From the NCBI GenBank assembly GCA_963774415.1, contig CAVZEU010000003.1, forward strand, positions 744,001 to 808,000: a DNA stretch of 64,000 bases. The letters run 5' to 3'. The notes beneath the pieces were generated by a model that saw only the letters and a list, made by a program, of their open reading frames with translations, ran no database searches and had not been told where the DNA came from. Position numbers and translations under genes: made by a program. Of the stretch, positions 14,544-23,827 are shown one piece after another; the stretch's first letter is position 1, and every line of letters begins with the position of its first letter. This DNA comes from SZUA-36 sp963774415 (GTDB taxonomy: Bacteria > Pseudomonadota > Gammaproteobacteria > Xanthomonadales > SZUA-36).

Positions 14544-15641
14544 TCAATCCAACCGCTTGCTGAAGCGCAGGATAGCCGCGGTCATCAAGGCGCTGATAAA
14601 GCCGAGCAGGACCAGCAGTTCGCCGCCCATATCGCCGATGCTGGCACCGCGCAGGACGATGCCCCGGATCAGGCGTATGAAATGCGTCAGCGGCAGGGCC
14701 TCGGCGATCATCTGCGCGGGCCGCGGCATGCCGGCGAACGGGAACATGAAGCCCGACAGCAGGATCGAGGGCAGCAACACGAACATCGACAACTGCATGG
14801 CCTGGAACTGCGTGCTGACGAAGGTGGAAATGACCAGGCCGAGGGCCAGGTTGGCGATGATGAACACCAGCGCGACGAAATAGGCATCCAACAGGCTGCC
14901 GCGCATCGGCACGTGGAACAGAAAGTGTCCCAGCGCCAGCACCAGCGTGACCTGGATCAGCCCGATCAGGACATACGGCGTGATCTTGGCCAGCATCAGT
15001 TCCGGGGTTTTCAGCGGCGTGTTGATGAGCAGTTCGAGGTTGCCGCGCTCACGCTCGCGCACGATCGCCACGGCGGTGAACAGGATCATCGTCATGGTCA
15101 GGATGACGCCGACCAGGCCGGGCACGGTGTTCACCGGCGAGCGCCGTTCCGGGTTGTAGAAGGTGCGTATCTCGACCACGGGCGGGCGGTCGTTGTACGG
15201 CGAGGTCCTGGCGTGCTGCGCGATCTGGGCCAGTTGCGCGGCGGCGCCCTGCACGACCGTGTCGGAGCCGTCGACGAAAAGCTGCATGGCCGCGCGGTCC
15301 GCCTGCGCCAGGCGCCGCTCGAAGTCCCTGGGTATGAAGATACCGACGCTGATCTCGCCCTGCCGCATCAGGCGCTCCATCGCTTTCGTGTCGGGGGCCT
15401 GCGTGATCACGTGGATGACCTGCGATTGCGACAAGTCCATGACGAGGCGCCGCGCTGCCGCGCTGCCGGACAGGTCGACCACCGCGGCGTCGAGGTTGCG
15501 CACGTCCATGTTGATCGCGTAACCGAACATCAGTAGCTGAAACACCGGTATGCCGACGATCATGCCGAAGGTCAGGCGGTCGCGGCTCAGTTGCCTGACT
15601 TCCTTCTTGATGATCGCGAAGATGCGCTGCAGCGATTTCAT
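14544..15641 (-). CDS. ABC transporter permease (ABC-2 type, YbhS/YbhR-like)
   Basis: 365 aa. An N-terminal helix (KKEVRQLSRDRLTFGMIVGI PVF region) is followed by a large extracytoplasmic domain (residues ~50-170) and five C-terminal TM helices, with the ABC-2 signature RERERGNLELLINTPLKTPE and LSGFMFPFAGMP. The start ATG overlaps the ATPase stop (ATGA). It is the last gene of the TetR-HlyD-ATPase-permease operon. E. coli YbhFSR has two permeases; here there is one, so it presumably dimerises. Confidence 0.92.
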   Translation of the reverse strand: MKSLQRIFAIIKKEVRQLSRDRLTFGMIVGIPVFQLLMFGYAINMDVRNLDAAVVDLSGSAAARRLVMDLSQSQVIHVITQAPDTKAMERLMRQGEISVGIFIPRDFERRLAQADRAAMQLFVDGSDTVVQGAAAQLAQIAQHARTSPYNDRPPVVEIRTFYNPERRSPVNTVPGLVGVILTMTMILFTAVAIVRERERGNLELLINTPLKTPELMLAKITPYVLIGLIQVTLVLALGHFLFHVPMRGSLLDAYFVALVFIIANLALGLVISTFVSTQFQAMQLSMFVLLPSILLSGFMFPFAGMPRPAQMIAEALPLTHFIRLIRGIVLRGASIGDMGGELLVLLGFISALMTAAILRFSKRLD

Positions 15642-16576
15642 GCGGCGTTCCGGCGTGAACGCGTGGCGGCCACGAACACGTCTTCGAGACCGGCGTCGGT
15701 GACATCGCACTTGTCCAACCCGAGACCGCCTTTTTCGACGGCGGCGCGGATGGCCCGCTCCGGCTCCGCCTGGTCGCTGTTCACCATCACGCGCAGCTGA
15801 TTGCCGATCTGCGCCGTGCTCTGCACGAACGGCTGCTCGTCAAGCAGTTTGCCGACCTGGCGCGGGTGCGCGGCCTCGACGATGACGATGCTGGCGTCGA
15901 TGCGCTTTTCCAGTTCCGCCGGGCTGCCTTGCGCGACCAGCACGCCCTCATCGAGGATCGCCAGTGAGTGACAGCGCTCTGCCTCGTCCATGTAGTGCGT
16001 GGAGACCAGTATGGTCGTGCCTTCGGCGACCAGGTCGAACAGCGATTCCCAGAACGAGCGCCGGTTCTCGGGGTCGACCGCACTGGTCGGCTCGTCCAGG
16101 AACAGCAGCTCGGGATCGTGCAGGGTCGCGGCCGCCAGCGCGAGGCGCTGTTTCTGTCCGCCGCTGAGCGTGGCTGCCCTTTGCTGCACCAGGCTCGTCA
16201 GCTCGTAGCGCTCGAGCGCGCGGCCGATACGTTGGCGCTGTCGGCGGTAGGGCATCGTGTAAATATCGGCCATGAACTGCAGGTTTTCGAAGACCGTCAG
16301 GTCCTCGAACAGGGAGAACTTTTGCGTCATGTAACCCACTTTCAGGCGTAAGGACTCGGCCTGATCGGGGATCGACAGGCCCAGCACCGTGATCTCACCG
16401 GTCGTCGGCGTCAGCAGGCCGCAGAGCATGCGTATCGTCGTCGACTTGCCGGAGCCGTTGGGACCCAGGAAGCCGTAGATCTTCGAGCGCGGCACGTCCA
16501 GGTCGAGGGCCTGCACCGCTTTGACCTTGCCGAAGGTCTTGCCCAGGTTGCGGGTCTTGATGGCGAGGTCAGTCAT
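15638..16576 (-). CDS. ABC transporter ATP-binding protein
   Basis: 312 aa with one nucleotide-binding domain: Walker A GPNGSGKST (~residues 37-45), Q-loop YMTQKFSLFEDLTV, signature LSGGQKQRLALA, Walker B LLFLDEPTSAVDPENR and switch His STHYMDEAERC. A C-terminal extension (~residues 220-312) is typical of ABC-2 exporters. It powers the permease encoded downstream. E. coli YbhF has two such domains in tandem; this protein has one. It overlaps the HlyD-like gene by 8 bp. Confidence 0.94.
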   Translation of the reverse strand: MTDLAIKTRNLGKTFGKVKAVQALDLDVPRSKIYGFLGPNGSGKSTTIRMLCGLLTPTTGEITVLGLSIPDQAESLRLKVGYMTQKFSLFEDLTVFENLQFMADIYTMPYRRQRQRIGRALERYELTSLVQQRAATLSGGQKQRLALAAATLHDPELLFLDEPTSAVDPENRRSFWESLFDLVAEGTTILVSTHYMDEAERCHSLAILDEGVLVAQGSPAELEKRIDASIVIVEAAHPRQVGKLLDEQPFVQSTAQIGNQLRVMVNSDQAEPERAIRAAVEKGGLGLDKCDVTDAGLEDVFVAATRSRRNAA

Positions 16577-17534
16577 CGGCGTTTTCCGGCCGTGGGAAAT
16601 CGACTTCCAGCGGCACGCCGGACGGCAGCTGGGCTGCTTGCGGCAGGTCGGCTTCGGCCAGGTAACTGAGCCTGGAGCGGTCGTGCTCGGTCAGTGCGAA
16701 ATAGGGAGTGAAACTGGCGTCGGACGAGACCCAGCGCACGGTGCCCTGCATGCTGCCCTCGACGCCGTCGATGCGCACGACGAGTTGCGTGCCGGGCTGG
16801 ATCGAGGCGCGCAGGTATTCGGGCACGTAGAAACGTGCGTAAGTCCGGGAATCGTCCAGTATGACGGCGATGGTCGCGCCCGGGGCGGGGCGCTCGCCGA
16901 CCTGGTACAGGCGTTTGTCGAGCATGCCGCTGACGGGTGCGCGTACCTTGAGCCGATCAATGTCCAGTTTGATCTGGCTGACTTTCGCGTTGAGCGCGTC
17001 CAGGGCCGCGCTTGCCTGCTCCAGTTCTTCCACCGTGGTTCCGTTGAGGAGTTGTTCGAGCTTGTCGGCCGCGGCCTTTTCCGCGGCGGCGGCCGTTTTC
17101 CACCGGGTTTGCGCGGCATCCAGCGCCGACTGGTTGGAAAGGCCGCGATCGAACACTTTCCGGGCGCGTTGCAGTTCGGCGGCCGCGTTGCGGCTCTGGG
17201 CCTGGCTGGATTGCAGTTGCGCGCGGGCTATCCTGATCAGTTCCGGCCGCGGTCCGCGCTGCAATTCGGCCAGGCGGGCGGCCGCCTGGTCGCGCAGGGC
17301 GGTTTGTTGCGCCAGCACGTCCCTGAGGCGGCTCGGGTCCTGCTCAAGGATCAAATCGCCCTTTTTCAGCATCTGTCCGTCGCTCACGGCGATGCCGATG
17401 ATGGGCTCATTGCTCTCGGTACTGACCTCGACGCGGTCGCGTTCGAGCGTACCGAGCATGTAGGTTTTCTCGGTGGTGTTGCAGGCGCTGAGCACTATCA
17501 GCAGCAGCGTTGCGATCCAATGCTTCGATGTCAT
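16569..17534 (-). CDS. HlyD family secretion/efflux adaptor lipoprotein
   Basis: 321 aa. The signal peptide ends in a lipobox, LSAC at residues 15-18, so the adaptor is lipid-anchored. The two lipoyl halves are at about residues 38-70 and 195-230 (VRAPVSGMLDKRLYQVGERP), with a long coiled-coil hairpin between. It resembles YbhG, which works with YbhFSR. Its start overlaps the TetR stop codon (ATGA), so it is translationally coupled. Confidence 0.9.
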   Translation of the reverse strand: MTSKHWIATLLLIVLSACNTTEKTYMLGTLERDRVEVSTESNEPIIGIAVSDGQMLKKGDLILEQDPSRLRDVLAQQTALRDQAAARLAELQRGPRPELIRIARAQLQSSQAQSRNAAAELQRARKVFDRGLSNQSALDAAQTRWKTAAAAEKAAADKLEQLLNGTTVEELEQASAALDALNAKVSQIKLDIDRLKVRAPVSGMLDKRLYQVGERPAPGATIAVILDDSRTYARFYVPEYLRASIQPGTQLVVRIDGVEGSMQGTVRWVSSDASFTPYFALTEHDRSRLSYLAEADLPQAAQLPSGVPLEVDFPRPENADD

Positions 17535-18184
17535 TTCGTCATTCCACTGTCAATTAATTCAGTAACGTGCCGAATGAGTTTGTCGATGCCTCCGGCGCCG
17601 TAAGATATTCCGAGACCCGGCTCTGCCAGTGTCCGCGCGATGAACGGGAACACGCTCAGGGCGATCAGCAGCAGCGCCGCGATCGCCGGGTCGAAGTCCT
17701 TGCGCAGCCGGCCGGCCGCCTGCTCCCGCGCCAGCATGACGGGCAGGGCGCCGCCCAGGTGAGGCGCCATGTTTTCGATGAAGTAGTCGTACATTTCGCC
17801 CCCCGGCAGCAACACTTCGCGCGTCAGTAGCCGGGGGATGTTGGGGTGTTCCGCCGCCATCTCGAGCAGCAGGCGGACCACCTCCTGGACCGGGGCCGCC
17901 GGACCTTCCCGCAGCGTGGCAAGCGCGTCCATGAACGGCTTCAGGGCGTGCACCGCCACCGCCTGCAGCAGGGCGTGCTTGTTGCCGAAGTAATAGTGCA
18001 CCAGGGCCGGGTTGACGCCGGCCGACTCCGCGATCTGGCGTATCGATACCGCGGCGTAGCCCTGTTCGGCGAACAGGCGTTCGGCGATGGCGAGGATGTC
18101 CCCCTTCAGGCTCTGCTGGTCGTTGTCGACGGGCCGCCCGCGCCGCCGCATGGGCTTGGTTGCTTTATCGGTTTTGGTGTCCAT
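17531..18184 (-). CDS. TetR family transcriptional regulator (CecR-like)
   Basis: 217 aa. The N-terminal TetR helix-turn-helix is clear: ILAIAERLFAEQGYAAVSIR, then QIAESAGVNPALVHYYFGNK. The C-terminal ligand domain resembles CecR/YbiH proteins, which control ybhGFSR in E. coli. As the first gene of the exporter operon it most likely represses it and is released by an unknown toxic compound. The palindrome 10 bp upstream is the obvious operator. Confidence 0.92.
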   Translation of the reverse strand: MDTKTDKATKPMRRRGRPVDNDQQSLKGDILAIAERLFAEQGYAAVSIRQIAESAGVNPALVHYYFGNKHALLQAVAVHALKPFMDALATLREGPAAPVQEVVRLLLEMAAEHPNIPRLLTREVLLPGGEMYDYFIENMAPHLGGALPVMLAREQAAGRLRKDFDPAIAALLLIALSVFPFIARTLAEPGLGISYGAGGIDKLIRHVTELIDSGMTK

Positions 18185-18193
18185 GCCATTATA

Positions 18194-18213
18194 TTAATTA
18201 ATCGATTAATTAA
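18194..18213. promoter_or_regulatory. 20-bp perfect palindrome, probable TetR-family operator
   Basis: TTAATTAATCGATTAATTAA lies between the divergent TetR-type gene (start 18184) and dusA (start 18238). Size and symmetry fit a TetR-dimer site, and the AT-rich arms stand out from the GC-rich surroundings. The same site could also influence dusA. Confidence 0.75.
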
Positions 18214-18237
18214 ATACAAACAATTTTTACCGAAACT

Positions 18238-19262
<1,025 letters not shown>

Positions 19263-19266
<4 letters not shown>

Positions 19267-20177
19267 TCGTCGGCAGCGCCGGTGAATTTGTGAAGCGCCT
19301 GCACCGGTCGCGCTTTGAGACGGCCGCCGCGGTCTGCCCGCGCCAGGTGATGCTAATCGAGCCGGCGGCGTTTTCCATCAGCACCGAGACGGCTGCCGAC
19401 AACCCCTACATGGACGCCGGGGCGGTGACCGACCCGGAACGTGCGCGGGCGCAGTCACGCGCACTGGCGCAGCTGATCATGAGCCACGGGATCGGCGTGG
19501 TGGTATTCCCGGGCCGCGCGGAGACGCCAGACGACGTTTTCCCCAACAACGTATTCGCGACTGCACCGGGACGCTTGATCATCGGCCGCATGCTGCACCC
19601 GAGCCGGCGGCGGGAGGCGGAGCGGGAAGACATCCGCGCCTGGTTTCGGAGCCGCGGTCACGCCACCGTGGACCTGAGCCGGCGGGACTGCATCGCCGAG
19701 CTGACCGGGCCGCTGGTGATCGACCATGCGCGCCGCATCGGGTTCTGCGGCATGACCGGGCGTGTCGACGCAGCGGGCCTGGAAGCCATGCACGCTGCCT
19801 TCGGCCTGGGCCTGACATTCAGATTCGATTTGCAGCCGGAGGAATATCACACCAACGTCGTGATGGCGGTGCTGGCCGGCCGCGCCTGCGTCGTTCATCC
19901 CGGTGCTTTTGCCGACCCCGCGGCGCCCGCGGCCATCGCCGAGGCTTTCCCGGCGCGCACGCTGTGGCTGGACCAGGCCGAGAAGGACGCCTTTGCCGGC
20001 AACTGCATCGCGCTGACCGAAAACGACCTGTTCATGAGCCAACGCGCCGCCGATGCACTGCGCCCGGCCAGCCTGCGCGCTCTTGAAAGCTGGGGTTTCA
20101 CGCTGCATGCGACCGAACTCGACGAGATCGAAAAGGCCGGTGGCAGCCTGCGCTGTATGGTGGCGGAGATATTTTAG
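19263..20177 (+). CDS. Arginine deiminase-related amidinotransferase/hydrolase (CtlX-like)
   Basis: 304 aa, guanidino-group modifying (pentein) fold. N-terminal QVMLIEPAAFSISTETAADN and the motif TPDDVFPNNVF are the pentein substrate-site signatures. The conserved His of EYHTNVVMAVL and the C-terminal catalytic Cys in GGSLRCMVAEIF are present. The closest named relatives I recall are citrulline-utilisation hydrolases (CtlX) and dimethylarginine hydrolases; the exact substrate is uncertain. Translational coupling to dusA is unexpected functionally. Confidence 0.85.
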
Positions 20178-20203
20178 CGGGGCGACCCCGCCGCTCTTAC
20201 TTC

Positions 20204-20237
20204 GTTACTTTTCTTTGCGCGCCCAAAGAAAAGTAAC
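20204..20237. repeat. 14-bp stem hairpin repeat
   Basis: GTTACTTTTCTTTG and CAAAGAAAAGTAAC form a perfect stem with a CGCGCC loop. I recall the same hairpin as a dispersed repeat in several proteobacterial genomes. It can act as a transcription terminator after the CtlX-like gene. Confidence 0.6.
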
Positions 20238-20429
20238 CAAAAGAAAGGGCGCCCCCATCAGATGGCCGCTACGCGGCTGCCCTCGTCACGCCTTGCTTGG
20301 TGCCACCGCTCGGCACGGCCCGTCCGGAGCCGGGCCTCGCTGGAATGAACATCCCTGTTCATTCCTGGCAGTCGCCACGTTGTTCCTCGGCATCTTCAAA
20401 GGGGACCAAAGAGCAAGAGCAGCACGCCG

Positions 20430-20546
20430 TCAACCAAGGGGGTGACAGGCAGGACTTCGGGACCGTGCATCCGTCGGGAACGGATGCCGAGCGCCCATGG
20501 ATGGTTCGAGCGTGTCCCGAGGCCCTGCCTGTTAGCCCCCAGGGTT
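20430..20546. repeat. Palindromic repetitive element, copy A
   Basis: Outer arms CAACCAAGGGGGTGACAGGC and its imperfect reverse complement near 20520-20546 enclose a core reading GGGACCGTGCATCCG..CGGATGCCGAGCGCCC..GAGCGTGTCCC. The core recurs inverted at 25320-25384. No gene is supported in 20178-20649; open frames are products of the repeat. Confidence 0.65.
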
Positions 20547-20608
20547 GGACTACGCCATTTTCTGGCACGTTGTAGCCTCTGGCCAGTGCCCAGCATGCGA
20601 GGTATGCT

Positions 20609-20642
20609 TATTCAGGTGCGATTCAGACGATTGGTTTAGAAT
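20609..20642 (+). promoter_or_regulatory. Putative response-regulator-dependent promoter
   Basis: TATTCA (20609-20614) and GATTCA (20620-20625) are hexamers spaced 11 bp apart, followed by TTGGTT at the next 11-bp step. A TAGAAT -10 box is at 20637-20642, which places the transcript start at about the ATG at 20650. Tandem half-sites in phase over the -35 region are usual for OmpR/PhoP-type activators. Confidence 0.4.
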
Positions 20643-20649
20643 AAGCGCC

Positions 20650-20904
20650 ATGCAGGGCAGTCCATTCAAATTCGCGTGCATCCTGGGCCTGGTGCTCGCA
20701 CTGGTGTTGCCGCCCCAGGCGTTCGGTGTCTCCCTGGAAGAAGCCGCCAAGCAGGCGGCACGGCAGAACAAGGCAAAGGTTTTGTCGGCCAAGACGGTCA
20801 AGACCCGCCATGGCCGACAGCACGAAATCAAGCTTCTGACCGACAAGGGCGTGGTCAAGACGGTCCGGGTGCCGGACAATGAGCGTAAGAAGAAAGATCG
20901 CTAG
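20650..20904 (+). CDS. PepSY-like periplasmic small protein
   Basis: 84 aa. A signal peptide (FACILGLVLALVLPPQAFG) is followed by a single PepSY-like domain: SLEEAAKQAARQNKAKVLSA, then TRHGRQHEIKLLTDKGVVKT. Such proteins often precede PhoP/PhoQ-type systems in gammaproteobacteria and may modulate the sensor. There is no Shine-Dalgarno, and the predicted transcript starts near the ATG, so it may be translated from a leaderless mRNA. The response-regulator gene follows 50 bp later. Confidence 0.75.
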   Translation: MQGSPFKFACILGLVLALVLPPQAFGVSLEEAAKQAARQNKAKVLSAKTVKTRHGRQHEIKLLTDKGVVKTVRVPDNERKKKDR

Positions 20905-20954
20905 CCCGCAGATTGCATCAGTAGTCAGCCGGCTACGGAGTGGGACGGAGGCTT

Positions 20955-21638
20955 ATGCGCATCCTGTTGGTTGAAGACGATGAGGATTTGCAAACGTCGC
21001 TCGCGGAAATTCTGCGTGACGCCGGCTACGCCGTCGATGTCAGCGGTGACGGCATCGAGGGCCTGTTTTTCGCCGAGGAATACGCACTGGACCTGGCCAT
21101 CATCGACCTGGGTCTGCCCGGAATGTCGGGTCTCGAACTGATCCGCAAACTGCGCGCGCAGGAGCGTCGCTTTCCGGTGCTGATCCTGACGGCCCGGTCG
21201 GAGTGGCAGGACAAGGTCGAGGGCCTGGAGGCCGGCGCCGACGACTACCTGACGAAGCCTTTCCACCCGGAAGAGCTCAAGGCCCGGGTTGGCGCGCTGA
21301 TCCGGCGGGCCGCCGGTCACACGCAGTCCGTCATCGAGTTCGGGCCGTTCAGTGTCGACCTGGCCAGCCAGCGGGTCCGGCGCGACGACGAGGAGATCGA
21401 CCTGACAACCTACGAATACAAGGTATTCGAATACTTGCTGATGCACCCTGACGAGGTCGTGACCAAGACCGACCTGTCGGAACACCTTTACGAGGAAGAC
21501 GCGGACCGAGACAGCAACGTCATCGAGGTCTTCGTCGGCCGGCTGCGCAGGAAAATCGATCCTCGGGGCAAGATGAATCCGATCGAGACGTTGCGGGGTC
21601 GCGGGTACCGCCTGAACATACCGCAACGATCGGGCTGA
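20955..21638 (+). CDS. phoP: OmpR/PhoP-family response regulator
   Basis: 227 aa. The receiver domain has acidic pocket residues E7-D8-D9, phospho-acceptor D51 (AIIDLGLPG), and the Thr/Lys of LTARS and LTKPF. The C-terminal winged-helix domain (residues ~130-222) ends in SNVIEVFVGRLRRKIDP and GRGYRL. The ATG at 20955 has GGAGG 5 nt upstream. It is followed by its cognate histidine kinase. The PhoP name rests on similarity and on the PepSY neighbour. Confidence 0.9.
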   Translation: MRILLVEDDEDLQTSLAEILRDAGYAVDVSGDGIEGLFFAEEYALDLAIIDLGLPGMSGLELIRKLRAQERRFPVLILTARSEWQDKVEGLEAGADDYLTKPFHPEELKARVGALIRRAAGHTQSVIEFGPFSVDLASQRVRRDDEEIDLTTYEYKVFEYLLMHPDEVVTKTDLSEHLYEEDADRDSNVIEVFVGRLRRKIDPRGKMNPIETLRGRGYRLNIPQRSG

Positions 21639-21668
21639 GCCGGCTTCCGCCAGGATGTACCGGCCAGC

Positions 21669-23027
21669 GTGAACACCAGGAAGACACCGGTGTCTCTGCG
21701 GATGCGGCTGGTCCTGCTGGCGGCGCTGGTGATGGCGGTCTCGCTGGGCCTGGTGGGCGTGGCGCTGGACGCCGCCTTCTACCGCAGCAGCGTCACGGGC
21801 CTGCAATCACGCATGGAATCGACGGCCTACCTGGTGCTGGCCGCCACCGAGATCGATGCCGACGGCTCGCTCAAGGTCGACAAGGACCTCGGCGACCCCC
21901 GCCTGGGCCAGCCCGGCTCGGGTCTCTATGCGCATGTGCATGGCCGGCGCGACCATTGGTCTTCGCCTTCGAGCCTGAACCAGGATCTGCCGGAACTGCC
22001 GGCGGTCAAGCCGGGGGAAAGCCTGTTCCTGCAGCCCGGGGACGGTCGGAACTATTTTGTCTTCCGCTACGGTGTCGCCTGGGAACTGGCGGACGGCAGC
22101 CGCCTGCCGATCACCGTCAGCATCTTTATCGACCCCAGAGAAATGCGGGAGGAGGTCAGCGCTTTTCGCGCCGGGCTGGGCAAGTCGCTGGGCGCGGTCG
22201 GCATCATCCTGCTGCTGGCCCAGTTGCTGTTCCTGACGCTGGGGTTACGGCCGTTGCGGCGTCTGACGCATGATATCGCCGGCATCGAGTCCGGGCGGAT
22301 CGAGCAACTCGAAGGGAACTACCCCCGTGAACTGGAACCGCTGACCCGCAACCTCAACCACCTGCTGGAAACGGAGAAGGCCAACCAGACCCGTTACCGC
22401 AATGCGCTCGATTCGCTGGCGCACAGCTTGAAAACACCGCTGTCCGTGATCCGCTCCAGCATGCCGGCGGACACGCCTGCGAAAGCGAAGGCGGTCGAGA
22501 CCGCCGTCACCGACATGCAACACCTGATCGCCACCCGCCTGCAGCGCGCCGCGGCGTCTGCACGCAGTTCCATGGCCCGGGCGGTCGATGTCCAGCACCA
22601 GGCCGAGCGGCTGTGCCAGTCATTGAGCCGGGTCTATTCTCACAAAATGATAGACATCGATGCCAATATCGAGCCGGGTTTGGCGTTTTACGGCGAGCAG
22701 CGCGACCTGCTGGAGTTGCTCGGCAACCTGCTCGACAATGCCTGCAAGTACGGCCACGGCAAGGTTCGTGTGCGGGCCCGCTCGCTGGATCCGAAGACGC
22801 CGCGGGCGGGAATCCGTCTCAGCGTCGCCGACAATGGCCCGGGGATCGCGCAGGAGGCCCGCCGGACTTTGCTCAAACGGGGCGTGCGCGGGGATGAACG
22901 CGTCGACGGGCACGGATTGGGGCTGGCTATCGTGCTCGAGATCGTCAGCGCCTACAATGGCGAGATCGGGATCGACGACAGCGAACTGGGCGGGGCCCGG
23001 GTCAAGGTCGTATTGAAAACGCAATAG
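21669..23027 (+). CDS. phoQ: PhoQ-like sensor histidine kinase
   Basis: 452 aa from a GTG start. TM1 at ~13-33, a periplasmic sensor domain of ~135 residues, TM2 at ~170-190 and a HAMP-like linker (LRPLRRLTHDIAGIESGRIE) are followed by an H-box with H252 (DSLAHSLKTPLSVIRSS), N-box NLLDNACKYG, G1 DNGPGI and G2 HGLGLAIV. It phosphorylates the response regulator encoded just upstream. The ligand (Mg2+, peptides or pH in known PhoQ proteins) cannot be read from sequence. Confidence 0.92.
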   Translation: MNTRKTPVSLRMRLVLLAALVMAVSLGLVGVALDAAFYRSSVTGLQSRMESTAYLVLAATEIDADGSLKVDKDLGDPRLGQPGSGLYAHVHGRRDHWSSPSSLNQDLPELPAVKPGESLFLQPGDGRNYFVFRYGVAWELADGSRLPITVSIFIDPREMREEVSAFRAGLGKSLGAVGIILLLAQLLFLTLGLRPLRRLTHDIAGIESGRIEQLEGNYPRELEPLTRNLNHLLETEKANQTRYRNALDSLAHSLKTPLSVIRSSMPADTPAKAKAVETAVTDMQHLIATRLQRAAASARSSMARAVDVQHQAERLCQSLSRVYSHKMIDIDANIEPGLAFYGEQRDLLELLGNLLDNACKYGHGKVRVRARSLDPKTPRAGIRLSVADNGPGIAQEARRTLLKRGVRGDERVDGHGLGLAIVLEIVSAYNGEIGIDDSELGGARVKVVLKTQ

Positions 23028-23044
23028 GGAGGCTGAACGAACGA

Positions 23045-23827
23045 ATGCGTCAATTGCTCGACATCATGCAACGATTGCGCGACCCGGAACACGGCTGCCC
23101 GTGGGATATCGAGCAGGATTTCTCGACCATCGCGCCGTACACGATCGAGGAAGCCTACGAGGTCGCCGACGCCATCGAGCGCGGCGACATGGACGACCTC
23201 AAAGACGAACTGGGCGACCTGCTGTTCCAGGTGGTCTTCCACGCACAAATGGCTGAGGAACAGGGCAGTTTCGATTTCGCGGCGGTACACGACACGGTCT
23301 GCGACAAGATGCGCCGCCGCCACCCGCACGTCTTTGCCGGCGAGGCCGTCAGCGGCGCCGCGCAGCAGAGCCGGTTGTGGGAGGAACACAAGACGCGGGA
23401 GCGGAAAGCCCGGGGCGATCAGAGCCTGATGGACGGCATTGCGGCCGGCATGGCGGAACTGCAGCGCGCCGTGAAACTGCAGAACCGCGCGGCGAAGGCC
23501 GGTTTCGACTGGGACTCGGCGGCGCCCGTGCTGGAGAAGTTCGACGAGGAACTGGATGAGATGCGTGAAGCGGTCGCGAGCGGGGATGCCCGTGCCATGG
23601 AGGACGAATTGGGTGACCTGCTGTTCGCCGCGACTAACCTGGCCCGCAAACTGAAACTGGACCCGGCCCGCTGTCTGCGCCACGCCAATGCCAAGTTCGA
23701 ACACCGGTTCAGGGCCATGGAGCAGCGCGCCGGCGGCGACGCCGCGCTCGCGGCCATGGACCTGGATGAGATGGAAGCGCTGTGGCAGGACGTCAAAAAA
23801 ACCGCGCCCGGGGGCAGCGGCCCGTGA
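23045..23827 (+). CDS. mazG: Nucleoside triphosphate pyrophosphohydrolase
   Basis: 260 aa with two MazG domains. The first has RLRDPEHGCPWDIEQDFSTI and the EE-x-DE pattern (IEEAYEVADAIE, LKDELGDLLFQVVFHAQMAE). The second has DWDSAAPVLEKFDEELDEMR and MEDELGDLLFAATNLARKL. It hydrolyses NTPs to NMP and pyrophosphate as house-cleaning and to dampen stringent-response nucleotides. It overlaps rmuC by 4 bp (GTGA). Confidence 0.95.
   Translation: MRQLLDIMQRLRDPEHGCPWDIEQDFSTIAPYTIEEAYEVADAIERGDMDDLKDELGDLLFQVVFHAQMAEEQGSFDFAAVHDTVCDKMRRRHPHVFAGEAVSGAAQQSRLWEEHKTRERKARGDQSLMDGIAAGMAELQRAVKLQNRAAKAGFDWDSAAPVLEKFDEELDEMREAVASGDARAMEDELGDLLFAATNLARKLKLDPARCLRHANAKFEHRFRAMEQRAGGDAALAAMDLDEMEALWQDVKKTAPGGSGP

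Noticed and set aside
20053..20639. Open frames between the CtlX-like gene and the PepSY gene
   Set aside because: They cover palindromic repeats found again at 25.3 kb and lack start signals.
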